This document shows positions 22,055 to 32,706 of a stretch of DNA of 64,000 nt, one piece after another; position 1 is the stretch's first letter; each line of letters starts with the position of its first letter. Made by a program: the position numbers and the translations under genes. The notes below the pieces were generated by a model that was not told the origin of the DNA, searched no databases, and saw only the letters and a list, made by a program, of their open reading frames with translations. Origin of the DNA: an uncultured Erythrobacter sp. (GTDB lineage Bacteria > Pseudomonadota > Alphaproteobacteria > Sphingomonadales > Sphingomonadaceae); contig CANKYK010000001.1 of NCBI GenBank assembly GCA_947488155.1, positions 62,001 to 126,000 of the forward strand, written 5' to 3'.

Positions 22055-23293
22055 CCGCGCCGCGCCCCACATCGACGCTGATCTTTTGTCGCGCTGATCG
22101 TGTTTATCGACATGGTGGGGATCGGGCTGATCATCCCCGTCCTGCCAGACCTGTTGGAGGAGCTCACCGGAGAAAGCGTCGACCGCACCGCAGAAATTGG
22201 TGGCTAGCTGCTGTTTGCCTACGCCCTGATGCAATTCCTGTTTGCGCCGATCATCGGCGGCCTATCCGACAGCGTTGGCCGCCGCCCGGTGTTGCTGGTG
22301 ACATTGTTCATTCTGGGTCTCGATTACGCGATGATGGCCTGGGCGCCGACATTATTCTGGCTTTTCCTAGGGCGGATCATGGCCGGGATTATGGGGGCGA
22401 GCTGGGCCGCGGCCAATTCCTGCATCGCCGACGTCGCCTCGCCAGAGGAGCGGGGAAAATATTTCGGCATTATGGGAGGCGCGGGCGCGAGCGGTTTTGT
22501 TGTCGGCCCGGCCATTGGTGGCTTGCTGGGCAGTGTGGACGTGCGCCTGCCCTTTATCATTGCCGCCGCGCTGGCGATTGGCGGAGCGATTGCGGGCCAT
22601 TTCCTGCTCAAGGAAACTCTGCCCACACAACGCCGCCGCGCCTTCACTCTAAAGCGCGCAAACCCGCTCGGCACACTGATCCAAATGAGCCGCCTACCGG
22701 TTGTCATGGGATTTCTGACCGTGATTTTCTTCACGCAGTTGGCGGGCCAATCACAGATGTCAGTCTGGACCTACCATACCAAATTGGTGTTCGAATGGAG
22801 TGAGCTTGAAATCGGGCTGAGCGTGGCGCTGTTCGGCGTCATACTGGTGATTGTACAAGGCGGCCTGACAGGTAAAGTGATTGCGCGGATCGGGCCGGAA
22901 CGTACCGCTATGCTCGGCTTCTTTATCTCTATGCCCGCCTATTATCTGTTCGCCTTCGCCTCGGCTAGCTGGGTGATGGTGCTGGGTGTAGTGATCGGCG
23001 GCTTGGGCGGCCTCACCTTCCCTGCGCTGCAACAGATGATGAGCGAGCGGGTCGATGAAGATGCGCAGGGCGAGCTGCAAGGCGCGATCGCCAGCACCAT
23101 GAGCATCACGAGCATCTTTGGACCAATCCTGATGACCGGCGTGTTCGGCGCATTTGCCGATAAGGAAGGCGTCTATTTCCCCGGCGCGCCCTATCTGGTC
23201 GCGGCCGCATTGCTGCTGATCGGTGTACTCTTGGCGGCTTGGACGATCCGCAAGGTATCGCCCATCCCGAACGCTGAAGCCGTTCAGCCTTAG
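22051..23293 (+). pseudogene. MFS (TetA-like) efflux transporter, broken by a frameshift and an amber codon
   Basis: Reading from ATG 22051, the frame is lost at the T4 run 22084-22087. Removing one T gives LIFVALIVFIDMVGIGLIIPVLPD, the normal first helix of this family. A second lesion, TAG at 22205-22207, sits where GGWLLFAYALMQF is expected, so TGG has become TAG. From 22208 on the frame is intact (354 codons from 22229), with DSVGRRPVLL, FLGRIMAG and about ten more helices. Two independent lesions near the 5' end make a functional product unlikely. A restart inside the gene would lack the first helix. A sequencing error could explain the T run but not the amber codon. Confidence 0.85.
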
Positions 23294-24087
23294 GCCGCCT
23301 GAACCTCTGACAGGCCGAGGTTTTGCTCTGCGAAACCTTCTGCATCCAGCTGGGCCAGGCATTGGCGATAGATCACCGGTTCCCCGATGCTCAGCATTTT
23401 GCGGACCACATCAATGTCTTCGCGCATCACCGCCTCAACATCCATATGCGCCAGAGTCGCGGCGGCCCTGCCCAGTGCGCGTCCTTCACGGATCGCATCA
23501 TAGAGCGGTGCCTTCGTTTCCGTCACCTTCTTGATCTGGCGCGCGGCGGCATAGGCGATGAACTTTACGCCGAGATTGTGGTTCTGCTCATAGCTGAAAC
23601 CGAGCAGCGCCGCCTCGCCCAAGGCATCGCGGCCATAGCCGGTGAGGATGTGAAACAGATCATGCGTATCGCGCAGGCGGCTGATATACCATTCAACCTG
23701 ATCCTCTGGACGTTCTTCGCGCGGGCGCCAGGCATAGCTTTCCTCGACCAGACCGTTCGCAGTCAGGCCCTCTCGCTTCATAAAGCGGATGTAATGCTGC
23801 GCGACGGTGTTCGGCCCGCAATCGTCCCAGCGGCTGTGATCATCGAGCATATCGGCGACCGGCAGAATGCTCTCACGCTGCATGAAACCACGCGCATTGG
23901 GTGATTTGAGGAATTCCTCTGCCTGAGCCTGAACCTTGCGGCCTTTCAGCGCGTCGATGATATGGAAAACCTGCTTCGTGTCTTCCTTATCCGCCACCAG
24001 CTTGCGAAAATGGCTCAGCGCCTTGAACGGGCGAAACCCGGTAATATCACGGTTCGGGTGCAGCAGTGGAAGGTCGAGCCAGTTCAT
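23290..24087 (-). CDS. Coq4-family protein, copy 1
   Basis: A 265-residue protein. The core RLRDTHDLFHILTGYGRDALGE (residues about 138-159) contains the His/Asp/Glu metal-binding pattern of Coq4, the ubiquinone-biosynthesis protein that in eukaryotes acts in C1 decarboxylation/hydroxylation. Other conserved parts are KALSHFRKLVADKEDTKQVF (about 22-41) and QNHNLGVKFIAYAAA. Another Coq4-like gene lies 1.4 kb away in the same orientation. The stop overlaps the end of the MFS pseudogene by four bases. An operator-like palindrome lies about 64 bases upstream. Confidence 0.85.
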   Translation of the reverse strand: MNWLDLPLLHPNRDITGFRPFKALSHFRKLVADKEDTKQVFHIIDALKGRKVQAQAEEFLKSPNARGFMQRESILPVADMLDDHSRWDDCGPNTVAQHYIRFMKREGLTANGLVEESYAWRPREERPEDQVEWYISRLRDTHDLFHILTGYGRDALGEAALLGFSYEQNHNLGVKFIAYAAARQIKKVTETKAPLYDAIREGRALGRAAATLAHMDVEAVMREDIDVVRKMLSIGEPVIYRQCLAQLDAEGFAEQNLGLSEVQAA

Positions 24088-24150
24088 GATTTTGCTCCGC
24101 TTTTTTCGAGTCGCACACAGCTTATGACAAATAGGTTCATCAAATGCAAC

Positions 24151-24164
24151 CTACATTGGTGTTA
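24151..24164. promoter_or_regulatory. Operator-like palindrome in the Coq4-1/nitroreductase divergent promoter
   Basis: CTACATTGGTGTTA, an imperfect inverted repeat matching 11 of 14 positions of the perfect TTACATTAGTGTAA before the second Coq4 gene. On the minus strand a plausible promoter (TTGCAT, 17-base gap, CATAAG) lies between this site and Coq4-1. The size and symmetry are those of TetR-family operators; no regulator gene is present nearby. Confidence 0.5.
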
Positions 24165-24219
24165 GTAGTGCGTGCACTCGCCTCTTTCCTTTGCCGCTGC
24201 AACGCGCAATAGGTTCTTT

Positions 24220-24906
24220 ATGAAAGACCACGATACCGTTCCCTATCACCTGCCCGCCCTGCCCGCTGAGGAGGCGATTGCCCGCGCGCAGAGCCTTCGC
24301 GATCGGCTGAAAGAGCGCCGATCCTGCCGCTATTTTTCCGATCAGCCGGTGCCGCGTGAAGTGATCGAGGCCGCGATTGAGGCTGCTGGCACGGCGCCCA
24401 ATGGCGCCAATCATCAGCCGTGGCATTTCGCCGTCGTAACCTCGCCAGAGAAGAAGCGCGCGATCCGCCTCGCAGCGGAGGAAGAGGAAAAGCGGTTTTA
24501 CGGCGAGGATGGCGACAAACCCAAGGCCAGCGATGAATGGCTGGATGCTTTGAGCGACCTTGGCACCGATGCTGATAAGCCATTTCTGGAAACCGCACCC
24601 TATTTGATCGTCGTGTTTGCTCAGCGCAAAGGCGGGATTGAGGAGGACGGCAAAACGCAGAATTACTACGTCAATGAAAGCGTCGGGATCGCCTGCGGAA
24701 TGTTGATCGCGGCGCTGCATGAGGGCGGCTGTTCGACCCTGACGCATACGCCATCACCCATGGGCTTCCTGCGCGAGGCGTGTGAGCGGCCCGAATGGGA
24801 AAAGCCGCTGATGATTGTGGTGGCCGGCCGGCCCAGCGCGGATGCAACCGTGCCAGCTCATGCGCTGAAGAAAAAGCCGCTGAGCCAGATCGCTAGCTGG
24901 CTATAG
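24220..24906 (+). CDS. Nitroreductase-family flavoprotein
   Basis: A 228-residue FMN oxidoreductase from ATG 24220, with AGGT just upstream. Family motifs are RRSCRYFSDQPVP (FMN phosphate contact, about 28-40), AGTAPNGANHQPWHF (about 55-69) and ESVGIACGMLIAALHEGG (about 156-173). The PNGANHQPW pattern and extended insert resemble the iodotyrosine deiodinase/BluB-like branch more than classical NfsB. The substrate is unknown. It is divergent from Coq4-1 and upstream of the ferric-reductase-like gene. Confidence 0.87.
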   Translation: MKDHDTVPYHLPALPAEEAIARAQSLRDRLKERRSCRYFSDQPVPREVIEAAIEAAGTAPNGANHQPWHFAVVTSPEKKRAIRLAAEEEEKRFYGEDGDKPKASDEWLDALSDLGTDADKPFLETAPYLIVVFAQRKGGIEEDGKTQNYYVNESVGIACGMLIAALHEGGCSTLTHTPSPMGFLREACERPEWEKPLMIVVAGRPSADATVPAHALKKKPLSQIASWL

Positions 24907-24928
24907 CGGTGGCTTGGATGCAAGCTGA

Positions 24929-25522
24929 ATGACGATGCCCAAGAGCTCCCCCATATGGCTGGCCATTGCCCTCGCGGCAGGAGCGATGGCGACTGGGTTT
25001 GCGGTGGGTGACGGCGCAGAAGAGCAATGGTCCGCCGCAACGCGCTTCACCGCCAGGGTCGGGTTTCCTCTGCTGATTCTCGCCTATATTGCACGCCCAC
25101 TTGTGCAGCTGACAAAAGCCCCATGGGCCAAGCAGCTGCTTAGGCAGCGCAAATATATCGGTTTGGGTTTCGCGCTCACGCACACGGTGCATTTGGTGGC
25201 AATTGTGATGCTTTACCGGACCTTGGGTGAGTTGCCGGAGCTGATAGCCGTGCTCGGCGGCGGCTTCGCCTACGTCTTGCTGTTCGCCATGGCGATTACG
25301 TCCAACCAACAAGCGATGAAGCTGCTCGGCAAGCGTTGGAAGCAATTGCATTGGGCTGGAATCCACTATCTGTGGTTTATATTCCTACAGAGCTACGCCG
25401 GTCGGATCACTCAGCCCGAAACCGCATTAGAGGGAGTGTTGTTCACCGCGGTCGCTTTGGCCGCAGCGGGCATTCGATTTGCCGCATGGCGCCGCAATTC
25501 GAAAGCGCAGTCGTCAGCTTAA
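24929..25522 (+). CDS. Ferric-reductase-like haem membrane protein
   Basis: A 197-residue protein with about six hydrophobic helices. Histidine pairs in adjacent helices (LTHTVHLVAIV near 88-98 and LHWAGIHYLWF near 140-150) are placed as haem ligands in the ferric-reductase-like transmembrane domain, also used by MsrQ. No flavin or NADPH domain is attached. It follows the nitroreductase gene by 22 bases, so electrons may come from that flavoprotein (inference). It is convergent with Coq4-2, sharing four bases at 25519-25522. Confidence 0.72.
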   Translation: MTMPKSSPIWLAIALAAGAMATGFAVGDGAEEQWSAATRFTARVGFPLLILAYIARPLVQLTKAPWAKQLLRQRKYIGLGFALTHTVHLVAIVMLYRTLGELPELIAVLGGGFAYVLLFAMAITSNQQAMKLLGKRWKQLHWAGIHYLWFIFLQSYAGRITQPETALEGVLFTAVALAAAGIRFAAWRRNSKAQSSA

Positions 25523-26340
25523 GCGGCGACCGCTTCCGGCGTGTTTTCGCTGGCGAGCATGTCGTAGGGATCAATCCCCTCTTCGCGCCAAATCCGGTGG
25601 CACTCACGGTAGACGCTAGGCTCTGGGATTTTGAGCATCGCGCGCGCTTCATGCAAATCCATCGCCAGCAGCTCGCGGATCGATTGCTCGATCAGCCTTG
25701 GCGCGCCCTTACCCGTGCGCTGAGCCTGGCGTGCAGCGCCTAAAACCGGAGCATTGCTACGCGCGAGCGACTTTTTGATGTTGAGCGCCCCGGCATAGCC
25801 GATCAGCAAGTGCCCGTGACTGGGGCTTTGACCATAGGTGAATAGCAATACGCACTGTTCGCCCAAGGCATCGCGGCCATAGCCGGTGAGCACGTGGAAG
25901 AGATCGTGCGTGTCGCGCGAACGATCGCCAAACCACTGAACGAGATCGTTATATTTCGGGCGGCCAAGCGCATCGCTTTCAGCAACCAGACCCGCTGCGG
26001 TCAGCCCTTCACGCTCCATGAAATCGCAATAGGCATGGGCCACGCTGCCCTTTGGGGTTTTGCGCAGCTCCGCGTGATCATCGAGAATATCGGGCAGGTT
26101 TGGCTCGCTGGCGCGCAATTTCTCGCCCCAATCGCTCAGCATCAAAGAGCGAACGCGCGGCATGAAATTCTTCGATGGCAACGCTTCGAAAATCTTGAAA
26201 ACCTCGCTCGTGTCTTCCTTGTCCCGCATCAAATTACGGAAATGCCCAACGGCCTTCGGCAATGAATATTTCGGCTGCGGACGGTCGGGGTGACGCAGGA
26301 CGGTGCCGTCAGGGGCATATTCAAGAGCGGTGGTGATCAT
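25519..26340 (-). CDS. Coq4-family protein, copy 2
   Basis: A 273-residue paralogue of copy 1. It contains the same core, RDTHDLFHVLTGYGRDALGE, plus KAVGHFRNLMRDKEDTSEVF and a matching C-terminal VYRECHRIWREEG. The two differ substantially outside these blocks, so the duplication is old. Family knowledge points to quinone-ring modification, but having two copies suggests that one serves another substrate. A perfect 14-base palindrome lies about 50 bases upstream. Confidence 0.85.
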   Translation of the reverse strand: MITTALEYAPDGTVLRHPDRPQPKYSLPKAVGHFRNLMRDKEDTSEVFKIFEALPSKNFMPRVRSLMLSDWGEKLRASEPNLPDILDDHAELRKTPKGSVAHAYCDFMEREGLTAAGLVAESDALGRPKYNDLVQWFGDRSRDTHDLFHVLTGYGRDALGEQCVLLFTYGQSPSHGHLLIGYAGALNIKKSLARSNAPVLGAARQAQRTGKGAPRLIEQSIRELLAMDLHEARAMLKIPEPSVYRECHRIWREEGIDPYDMLASENTPEAVAA

Positions 26341-26389
26341 CAGTGCGGGCCTTATTGGGTTGCGGTATTCGTATGATACCGACGCTTAC

Positions 26390-26403
26390 TTACATTAGTG
26401 TAA
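26390..26403. promoter_or_regulatory. Operator-like palindrome before Coq4-2
   Basis: TTACATTAGTGTAA is a perfect inverted repeat (TTACA/TGTAA arms around TTAG) 50 bases before the Coq4-2 start. The near-identical copy before Coq4-1 implies that the same repressor controls both genes. Confidence 0.55.
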
Positions 26404-26501
26404 ATAACGCAGGTTAAGTCCCAAAACAAGACCTAGATTTGTAAAGACGTGTTACTCGCCCCGCATTGGCCTCACCCTATCGCACGCCCACCGGCCAGCA
26501 A

Positions 26502-27380
26502 TCAGCCCTCAACCCACTCATCTTGTGGCACGCCAAGCAGGGTCAAAACGGCGGTCAAATCTCCGCCATCAATTCGCCCATTCGCGGCGGCGCGCGCCTT
26601 TGGCTTCGCGCGGTAAGCAAAGCCATAGGTTGAGGCCTGGATCAGCGGAATGTCATTCGCCCCGTCGCCGGTAGCCAGGCTGAACGCGCCCTGCCCTGCC
26701 TTTGCGACCTCTTCGCGCAGCACCCGCGCTTTCGTCTCGGCATCGGTGACTGGCCCGGCGAGACGCCCGGCGAGCTTGCCCCCCTCCACCTCCAGCACAT
26801 TGCCGACCACACGTTCGAAACCCAATTGCTCTGCCACCGCATCGGCGAAATGATGAAAGCCGCCAGTGACCAGCACGGTGCGGCAATCCTGCTCCAGCAG
26901 GGTCGCAACCAATGTCGCTGCGCCCGGTGTCGGCGTGATCCGCTCCGCAAGGCACTGCGCAATTGCGCCCTCATCCAGCCCCGCAAGCAGTTTCACCCGT
27001 TCCCGCAACGCGTCTTCAAAATCAAGCTCACCCTGCATTGCGCGCTCTGTAATCGCTGCGATCTGAGGCTTGATCCCGGCATAATCCGCCAGCTCATCAA
27101 TGCATTCCTGCCCGATCATGGTGGAATCCATGTCGGAGACGAACACGTCTGGCATCTCAAAGCCTTGATCGCTGATCAAGGAGGCCTCAGGCTTTAGCAC
27201 CTCGTCGAGCACACGCGGCAGCAACGAGGGATCATTTTCCGATCCCCACTCCAATTCGTGCAGGTCATCATCCAGCTGAGTGAGCGAAAATTCCGCGTCC
27301 GCTGCAGCCAGCCATTCCGGCCCCTCAACAAGACGTGTTTCAAGCTGCGCGTTGTCTGCTATCAGCCGTGCAATGAGCAA
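26502..27380 (-). CDS. serB: Phosphoserine phosphatase SerB
   Basis: HAD-superfamily phosphatase, last step of serine synthesis; 292 residues. The catalytic DMDSTMIGQECIDELAD, the motif-II region VLVTGGFHHFA, lysine motif TDAETKARVL and the magnesium motif GDGANDIPL are intact. The start is taken as TTG 27380 because AGGAG lies eight bases before it and LLIARLIADN is the typical beginning. The frame is open further upstream (ATG at 27416), but that would run far into miaA. The TTG start already overlaps the divergent miaA start by eight bases. Confidence 0.92.
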   Translation of the reverse strand: MLIARLIADNAQLETRLVEGPEWLAAADAEFSLTQLDDDLHELEWGSENDPSLLPRVLDEVLKPEASLISDQGFEMPDVFVSDMDSTMIGQECIDELADYAGIKPQIAAITERAMQGELDFEDALRERVKLLAGLDEGAIAQCLAERITPTPGAATLVATLLEQDCRTVLVTGGFHHFADAVAEQLGFERVVGNVLEVEGGKLAGRLAGPVTDAETKARVLREEVAKAGQGAFSLATGDGANDIPLIQASTYGFAYRAKPKARAAANGRIDGGDLTAVLTLLGVPQDEWVEG

Positions 27381-28320
27381 AAGTGATACTCCTGATTTGA
27401 ATCCAGTCGCGCTCATTGCAGGGCCGACCGCCAGCGGCAAGAGCGCGGTTGCAATTGCCCTTGCAAAGGCGCTGGCCGAGGCGGGCAAGACCGGGATTGT
27501 GATCAATGCCGACAGCGCGCAGGTCTATGCCGATCTGCAAGTGCTATCCGCGCGTCCGAGCACCGAGGAGATGGAGGGCATCGAGCACCGCCTGTTTGGC
27601 ACATGGGATGGATCGCGGGCCTGCTCCGCCGCCGATTGGGCCAGCAAAGCGCGCGTGGAAATCGCCGATTGCCATGAAAATGGCGCGGTCCCGATCCTGG
27701 TCGGCGGCACCGGCATGTATATGAACATCCTGCTAGAGGGCATTGCTCCGATCCCGGAAATCGACCCGGAAATCCGCCGCCATGTGCGGGCCCTGCCCAC
27801 GCAAGGCGCCTACAGCGCATTGCAGATTGAAGATCCAGAACGCGCCCTAATGCTGGCCCCTGGTGACAGCCAGCGGATCGCCCGCGCACTGGAGGTGGTA
27901 CGATCCACCGGCACTTCCCTTAGCGATTGGCACAATGCCAAAACCGGGGGCATTGCCGAGGATATCACACTGCATCCGCTGGTGATGCTGCCTCAGCGCG
28001 AATGGCTCTATGATCGCTGCGATCGCCGCTTTGGCTTGATGCTGGAACATGGCGCGATTGAAGAGGTTGAGGCTCTGCTTAAGCGTAAGCTCGATCTGGG
28101 ATTGCCTGTAATGCGGGCGATCGGCGTGCCAGAGATCTCCGATTATCTCCACGGCCACATCATGATCCCCGATGTGATCGCCGCAGGCGCGCAGGCGACC
28201 CGCAATTACGCAAAGCGGCAATATACGTGGTTCCGCAACCAATCGCCGCAAGATTGGACACGTTCTGAGTCTAAAAATATTGATATACCTGATGTATTCG
28301 CATCATTATTACGTTATTAA
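27373..28320 (+). CDS. miaA: tRNA dimethylallyltransferase
   Basis: Adds the isopentenyl group to A37 of tRNAs reading UNN codons; 315 residues from ATG 27373. The P-loop GPTASGKSAVAIALA, DSAQVYADLQVLSARP, LVGGTGMYMN and the C-terminal YAKRQYTWFRNQ are present. The last 20 codons are AT-rich and unlike the rest. Upstream in-frame codons to 27280 lie on the opposite strand of serB and are not expected to be used. Confidence 0.94.
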   Translation: MSKSDTPDLNPVALIAGPTASGKSAVAIALAKALAEAGKTGIVINADSAQVYADLQVLSARPSTEEMEGIEHRLFGTWDGSRACSAADWASKARVEIADCHENGAVPILVGGTGMYMNILLEGIAPIPEIDPEIRRHVRALPTQGAYSALQIEDPERALMLAPGDSQRIARALEVVRSTGTSLSDWHNAKTGGIAEDITLHPLVMLPQREWLYDRCDRRFGLMLEHGAIEEVEALLKRKLDLGLPVMRAIGVPEISDYLHGHIMIPDVIAAGAQATRNYAKRQYTWFRNQSPQDWTRSESKNIDIPDVFASLLRY

Positions 28321-28361
28321 TCGTTGACACGATAGATTATAACTCATAGCAGACTCTCATC

Positions 28362-28398
28362 AGGCCCGACGCATTATCGCTGCGCCGGGCCTCGTTTA
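28362..28398 (+). terminator. Terminator-like hairpin between miaA and ilvB
   Basis: AGGCCCG pairs with CGGGCCT around a 17-base loop, followed by CGTTTATT. It could end miaA transcription or attenuate ilvB. I found no Ile/Val/Leu-rich leader peptide before it, so the miaA terminator reading is favoured. Confidence 0.55.
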
Positions 28399-28497
28399 TT
28401 GATACAAGCGTGTGCCGAAACAAGCAGAGTGAAATCAGCCGCCCGCCCCAGGATGCAAACCGCGCCTGAGCCAAGCAAGACCGAGAAGGAAGAACAC

Positions 28498-30285
28498 GTG
28501 TCGGACCATCCCCACCCCGACAATCTCAAAGCCGATCAGCAATCAGGCGCTGCGATCCTAACGCAATGCCTGGTGGATCAAGGCGTTGAGTTCGTATTCG
28601 GCTATCCCGGCGGGGCTGTTCTGCCGATTTACGATGAACTGTTTGGCGATGAACGCCTGCGTCATATCCTGGTCCGGCACGAGGCCGGCGCTGCGCATGC
28701 GGCAGAGGGCTATGCCCGCGCCACTGGTAAGCCGGGCGTGGTTCTGGTCACCTCTGGCCCCGGCGCGACCAATGCCGTCACTGGGATTGCCGATGCCTAT
28801 ATGGATTCGATCCCAATGGTCGTCATCACCGGCCAGGTTCCAACCGGCCTGATCGGCACCGACGCCTTTCAAGAGGCGGATACCGTCGGCATAACGCGCC
28901 ACTGCACAAAGCATAATTATCTGGTCAAAGACCCGGCGGAGCTTCAATCTGTTTTGGAAGAGGCATTTCGCATCGCAACAACGGGGCGGCCCGGCCCGGT
29001 TGTGGTCGACATCCCCAAGGATGTGCAGATCGCCGTGCCATCGCGCAGGATCACTGCAAAGCTGACCGCATCGCACCGCTATACCCCGCAAATGGCGGCG
29101 CCCGCAGAGCAGTTGATCGAAGCAGTTGAAATGATTGCGGCTGCAGAACGCCCCATTTTCTACACCGGCGGCGGAGTCATTAACTCCGGACCAGAGGCGA
29201 CCCGCCTGCTACGTCAATTGCAGGACATCACCGGCGCGCCGGTCACCTCAACCCTAATGGGGCTTGGTGCGTTTCCTTCTGAGCATCCCGACTGGCTCGG
29301 CATGCTGGGGATGCACGGCACGTATGAAGCCAATCTGGCGATGAACAAGGCCGATGTTATGGTCTGCATCGGCGCGCGCTTTGATGACCGTGTCACCGGC
29401 AAACTTGATGCATTCTCGCCTGATTCCAAAAAGATACACATCGATATTGATCGCAGCTCAATCAACAAAACCGTTCCGGTTGAACTGGGCATTGTTGGTG
29501 ATTGTTCCACAGTGCTTGGTCAGATGATCGAGAGCTGGGGTGCGCGAAAACCGCAAGATCTTGGCGAATGGAAAGCCCGGATTGCCGGTTGGCGCGCGCG
29601 CGAATGCCTCGCCTATCCGGAAAAATCCGCCAAAGACCCCAGCGCCATCATGCCGCAAAGAGCGGTCGAGCGGCTGCACGCCCTCACCCACAAGCGCGAG
29701 CCAATTATCACCACTGAGGTTGGCCAGCACCAGATGTGGGCGGCGCAATATTTCGGATTTGAACAGCCGAACAAATGGCTCACCAGCGGCGGGCTTGGCA
29801 CCATGGGTTATGGCATGCCAGCGGCGATTGGCGCGCAGCTTGGCTGTCCCGATGCGCTGGTGATTGATATTGCCGGTGAGGCAAGCATTCAGATGAATAT
29901 ACAAGAACTTGGGACGGCGAGCCAATACCGCCTGCCGGTCAAGATTTTCATCCTCAACAATGAATATATGGGCATGGTTCGTCAGTGGCAGGAACTGACC
30001 TATGAAAGCCGTTATTCCAACAGCTATTCCGACAGCCTGCCGGATTTTGTGAAGCTGGCCGAAGCCTATGGCTGGACCGGCATTCGCATTACCGAGGAAA
30101 GCGAATTGGATGCAGGGATTGAAGCGATGCTGGCCACCGATGGCCCGGTGATCGTCGATTGCATGGTCGCCAAGGATGCGAACTGCCTGCCGATGATCCC
30201 ATCAGGCGCGGCGCACACCGAAATGCTGCTGTATGGCGATGCGCATGAAGGCACCATGGACGACGAAGCGAAGGCGCTGGTCTAA
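28498..30285 (+). CDS. ilvB: Acetolactate synthase large subunit
   Basis: ThDP enzyme making acetolactate or acetohydroxybutyrate, first common step of branched-chain amino acid synthesis. It has 595 residues from GTG 28498, chosen for the GAAGGA site seven bases before it; the in-frame ATG 28453 lacks a spaced ribosome site. EYVFGYPGG-like start, RHEAGAAHAAEGYARATG (ThDP glutamate), FDDRVTGKLDAF and LNNEYMGMVRQWQE are conserved. The ThDP motif reads GEASIQMN where the textbook form is GDGSIQMN, which I believe is usual in this lineage. It heads ilvB-ilvH-ilvC. Confidence 0.95.
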   Translation: MSDHPHPDNLKADQQSGAAILTQCLVDQGVEFVFGYPGGAVLPIYDELFGDERLRHILVRHEAGAAHAAEGYARATGKPGVVLVTSGPGATNAVTGIADAYMDSIPMVVITGQVPTGLIGTDAFQEADTVGITRHCTKHNYLVKDPAELQSVLEEAFRIATTGRPGPVVVDIPKDVQIAVPSRRITAKLTASHRYTPQMAAPAEQLIEAVEMIAAAERPIFYTGGGVINSGPEATRLLRQLQDITGAPVTSTLMGLGAFPSEHPDWLGMLGMHGTYEANLAMNKADVMVCIGARFDDRVTGKLDAFSPDSKKIHIDIDRSSINKTVPVELGIVGDCSTVLGQMIESWGARKPQDLGEWKARIAGWRARECLAYPEKSAKDPSAIMPQRAVERLHALTHKREPIITTEVGQHQMWAAQYFGFEQPNKWLTSGGLGTMGYGMPAAIGAQLGCPDALVIDIAGEASIQMNIQELGTASQYRLPVKIFILNNEYMGMVRQWQELTYESRYSNSYSDSLPDFVKLAEAYGWTGIRITEESELDAGIEAMLATDGPVIVDCMVAKDANCLPMIPSGAAHTEMLLYGDAHEGTMDDEAKALV

Positions 30286-30309
30286 GCGGGCCGCGAAGGA
30301 AACAGTCAC

Positions 30310-31888
<1,579 letters not shown>

Positions 31889-31930
31889 GCACAGCTTGGG
31901 GCTGCGCGGGAACGCGCGGCCCAGGCCATC

Positions 31931-32593
31931 TCACGCAGTTTCGAGCAAACGTTCAAGCGAAATCGGGGCCGTGCTGGTTATCTCAACCGCACGGTCTTCA
32001 CCGTGGACTCTGCCGTGCATATCTGCCTCGCGCAGGACATCGTCACGGGTGTGCAGAACATCTGCGATGTCTTCGCGGGCCAGGCCCACCATCGCGGTCA
32101 GCCATTCATTCACCAATGGGTCGCCGTTGGGACCGCGCAGATCGAACTGATCCAGCATCGCGATCACAGCATAGGCAGGGTATAGCCATTCGTCGGTGAC
32201 CCAGCGATTGGTACCAAACCACTGCATCGGCAGCCCTTGGTTGGAAATGGCCAGAGCGGCAATATGCACCACATCAGCGCGCGGTTCATCGCGCGGAGCC
32301 AAAGGCGCGGCGATCAACGGAACAGTGCCGCCGGGCATGGCTGATCGGTCAAAGAATAGATGAAAATGGCCATGTTCACCTTCGGCGCGTTCGCCAGGCG
32401 GGTGACAATGATAGAAATAGCGGCTGCCTGCCGGACCATTGACAACATCGCCCTCGGGATAGTGTTCCCACAGCTCAGCCGTGCCATCCTCCGGCAATAG
32501 TCGGCTCATGAGCGGTTCGCCACCAGCGAACATCGCCTCTGTGCTGGCAAGCAGCATGTCAGCGTATTGAGTGCGCGATAGGCCGTCAGTCAT
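31931..32593 (-). CDS. Conserved hypothetical protein (possibly DUF6969)
   Basis: A 220-residue soluble protein from ATG 32593 (MTDGLSRTQYADMLLAS); the frame opens earlier at 32653 without a good start. Notable is the His-rich block SRYFYHCHPPGERAEGEHGHFHLFF (about 64-88), which could bind a metal. HIAALAISNQGLPMQWFGTNRWVTDE follows. From memory this resembles the DUF6969 family, but I am not certain. There is no signal peptide. It is convergent with ilvC. Confidence 0.6.
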   Translation of the reverse strand: MTDGLSRTQYADMLLASTEAMFAGGEPLMSRLLPEDGTAELWEHYPEGDVVNGPAGSRYFYHCHPPGERAEGEHGHFHLFFDRSAMPGGTVPLIAAPLAPRDEPRADVVHIAALAISNQGLPMQWFGTNRWVTDEWLYPAYAVIAMLDQFDLRGPNGDPLVNEWLTAMVGLAREDIADVLHTRDDVLREADMHGRVHGEDRAVEITSTAPISLERLLETA

Positions 32594-32706
32594 GGTTATG
32601 GTCCAAATGGCGAGATGCCGCCCCCGCAGAGGGACGGCACCTCTCAAACGCAAATGTGACCGGGTGCGCTAGGAGGGTGCGTCCCCGGCCACACTATATG
32701 CACGCC

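Noticed and set aside
28291-28326. Short ORF MYSHHYYVINR near the end of miaA as an ilv leader peptide
   Set aside because: It lacks a run of Ile, Val or Leu codons and lies inside miaA coding sequence; it does not resemble an ilv attenuator leader.
28324-28352. TTGACA at 28324 as an ilvB promoter
   Set aside because: At 17 bases spacing the -10 would be TAGCAG, a poor match; TATAAC is only 8 bases away. Not supported.
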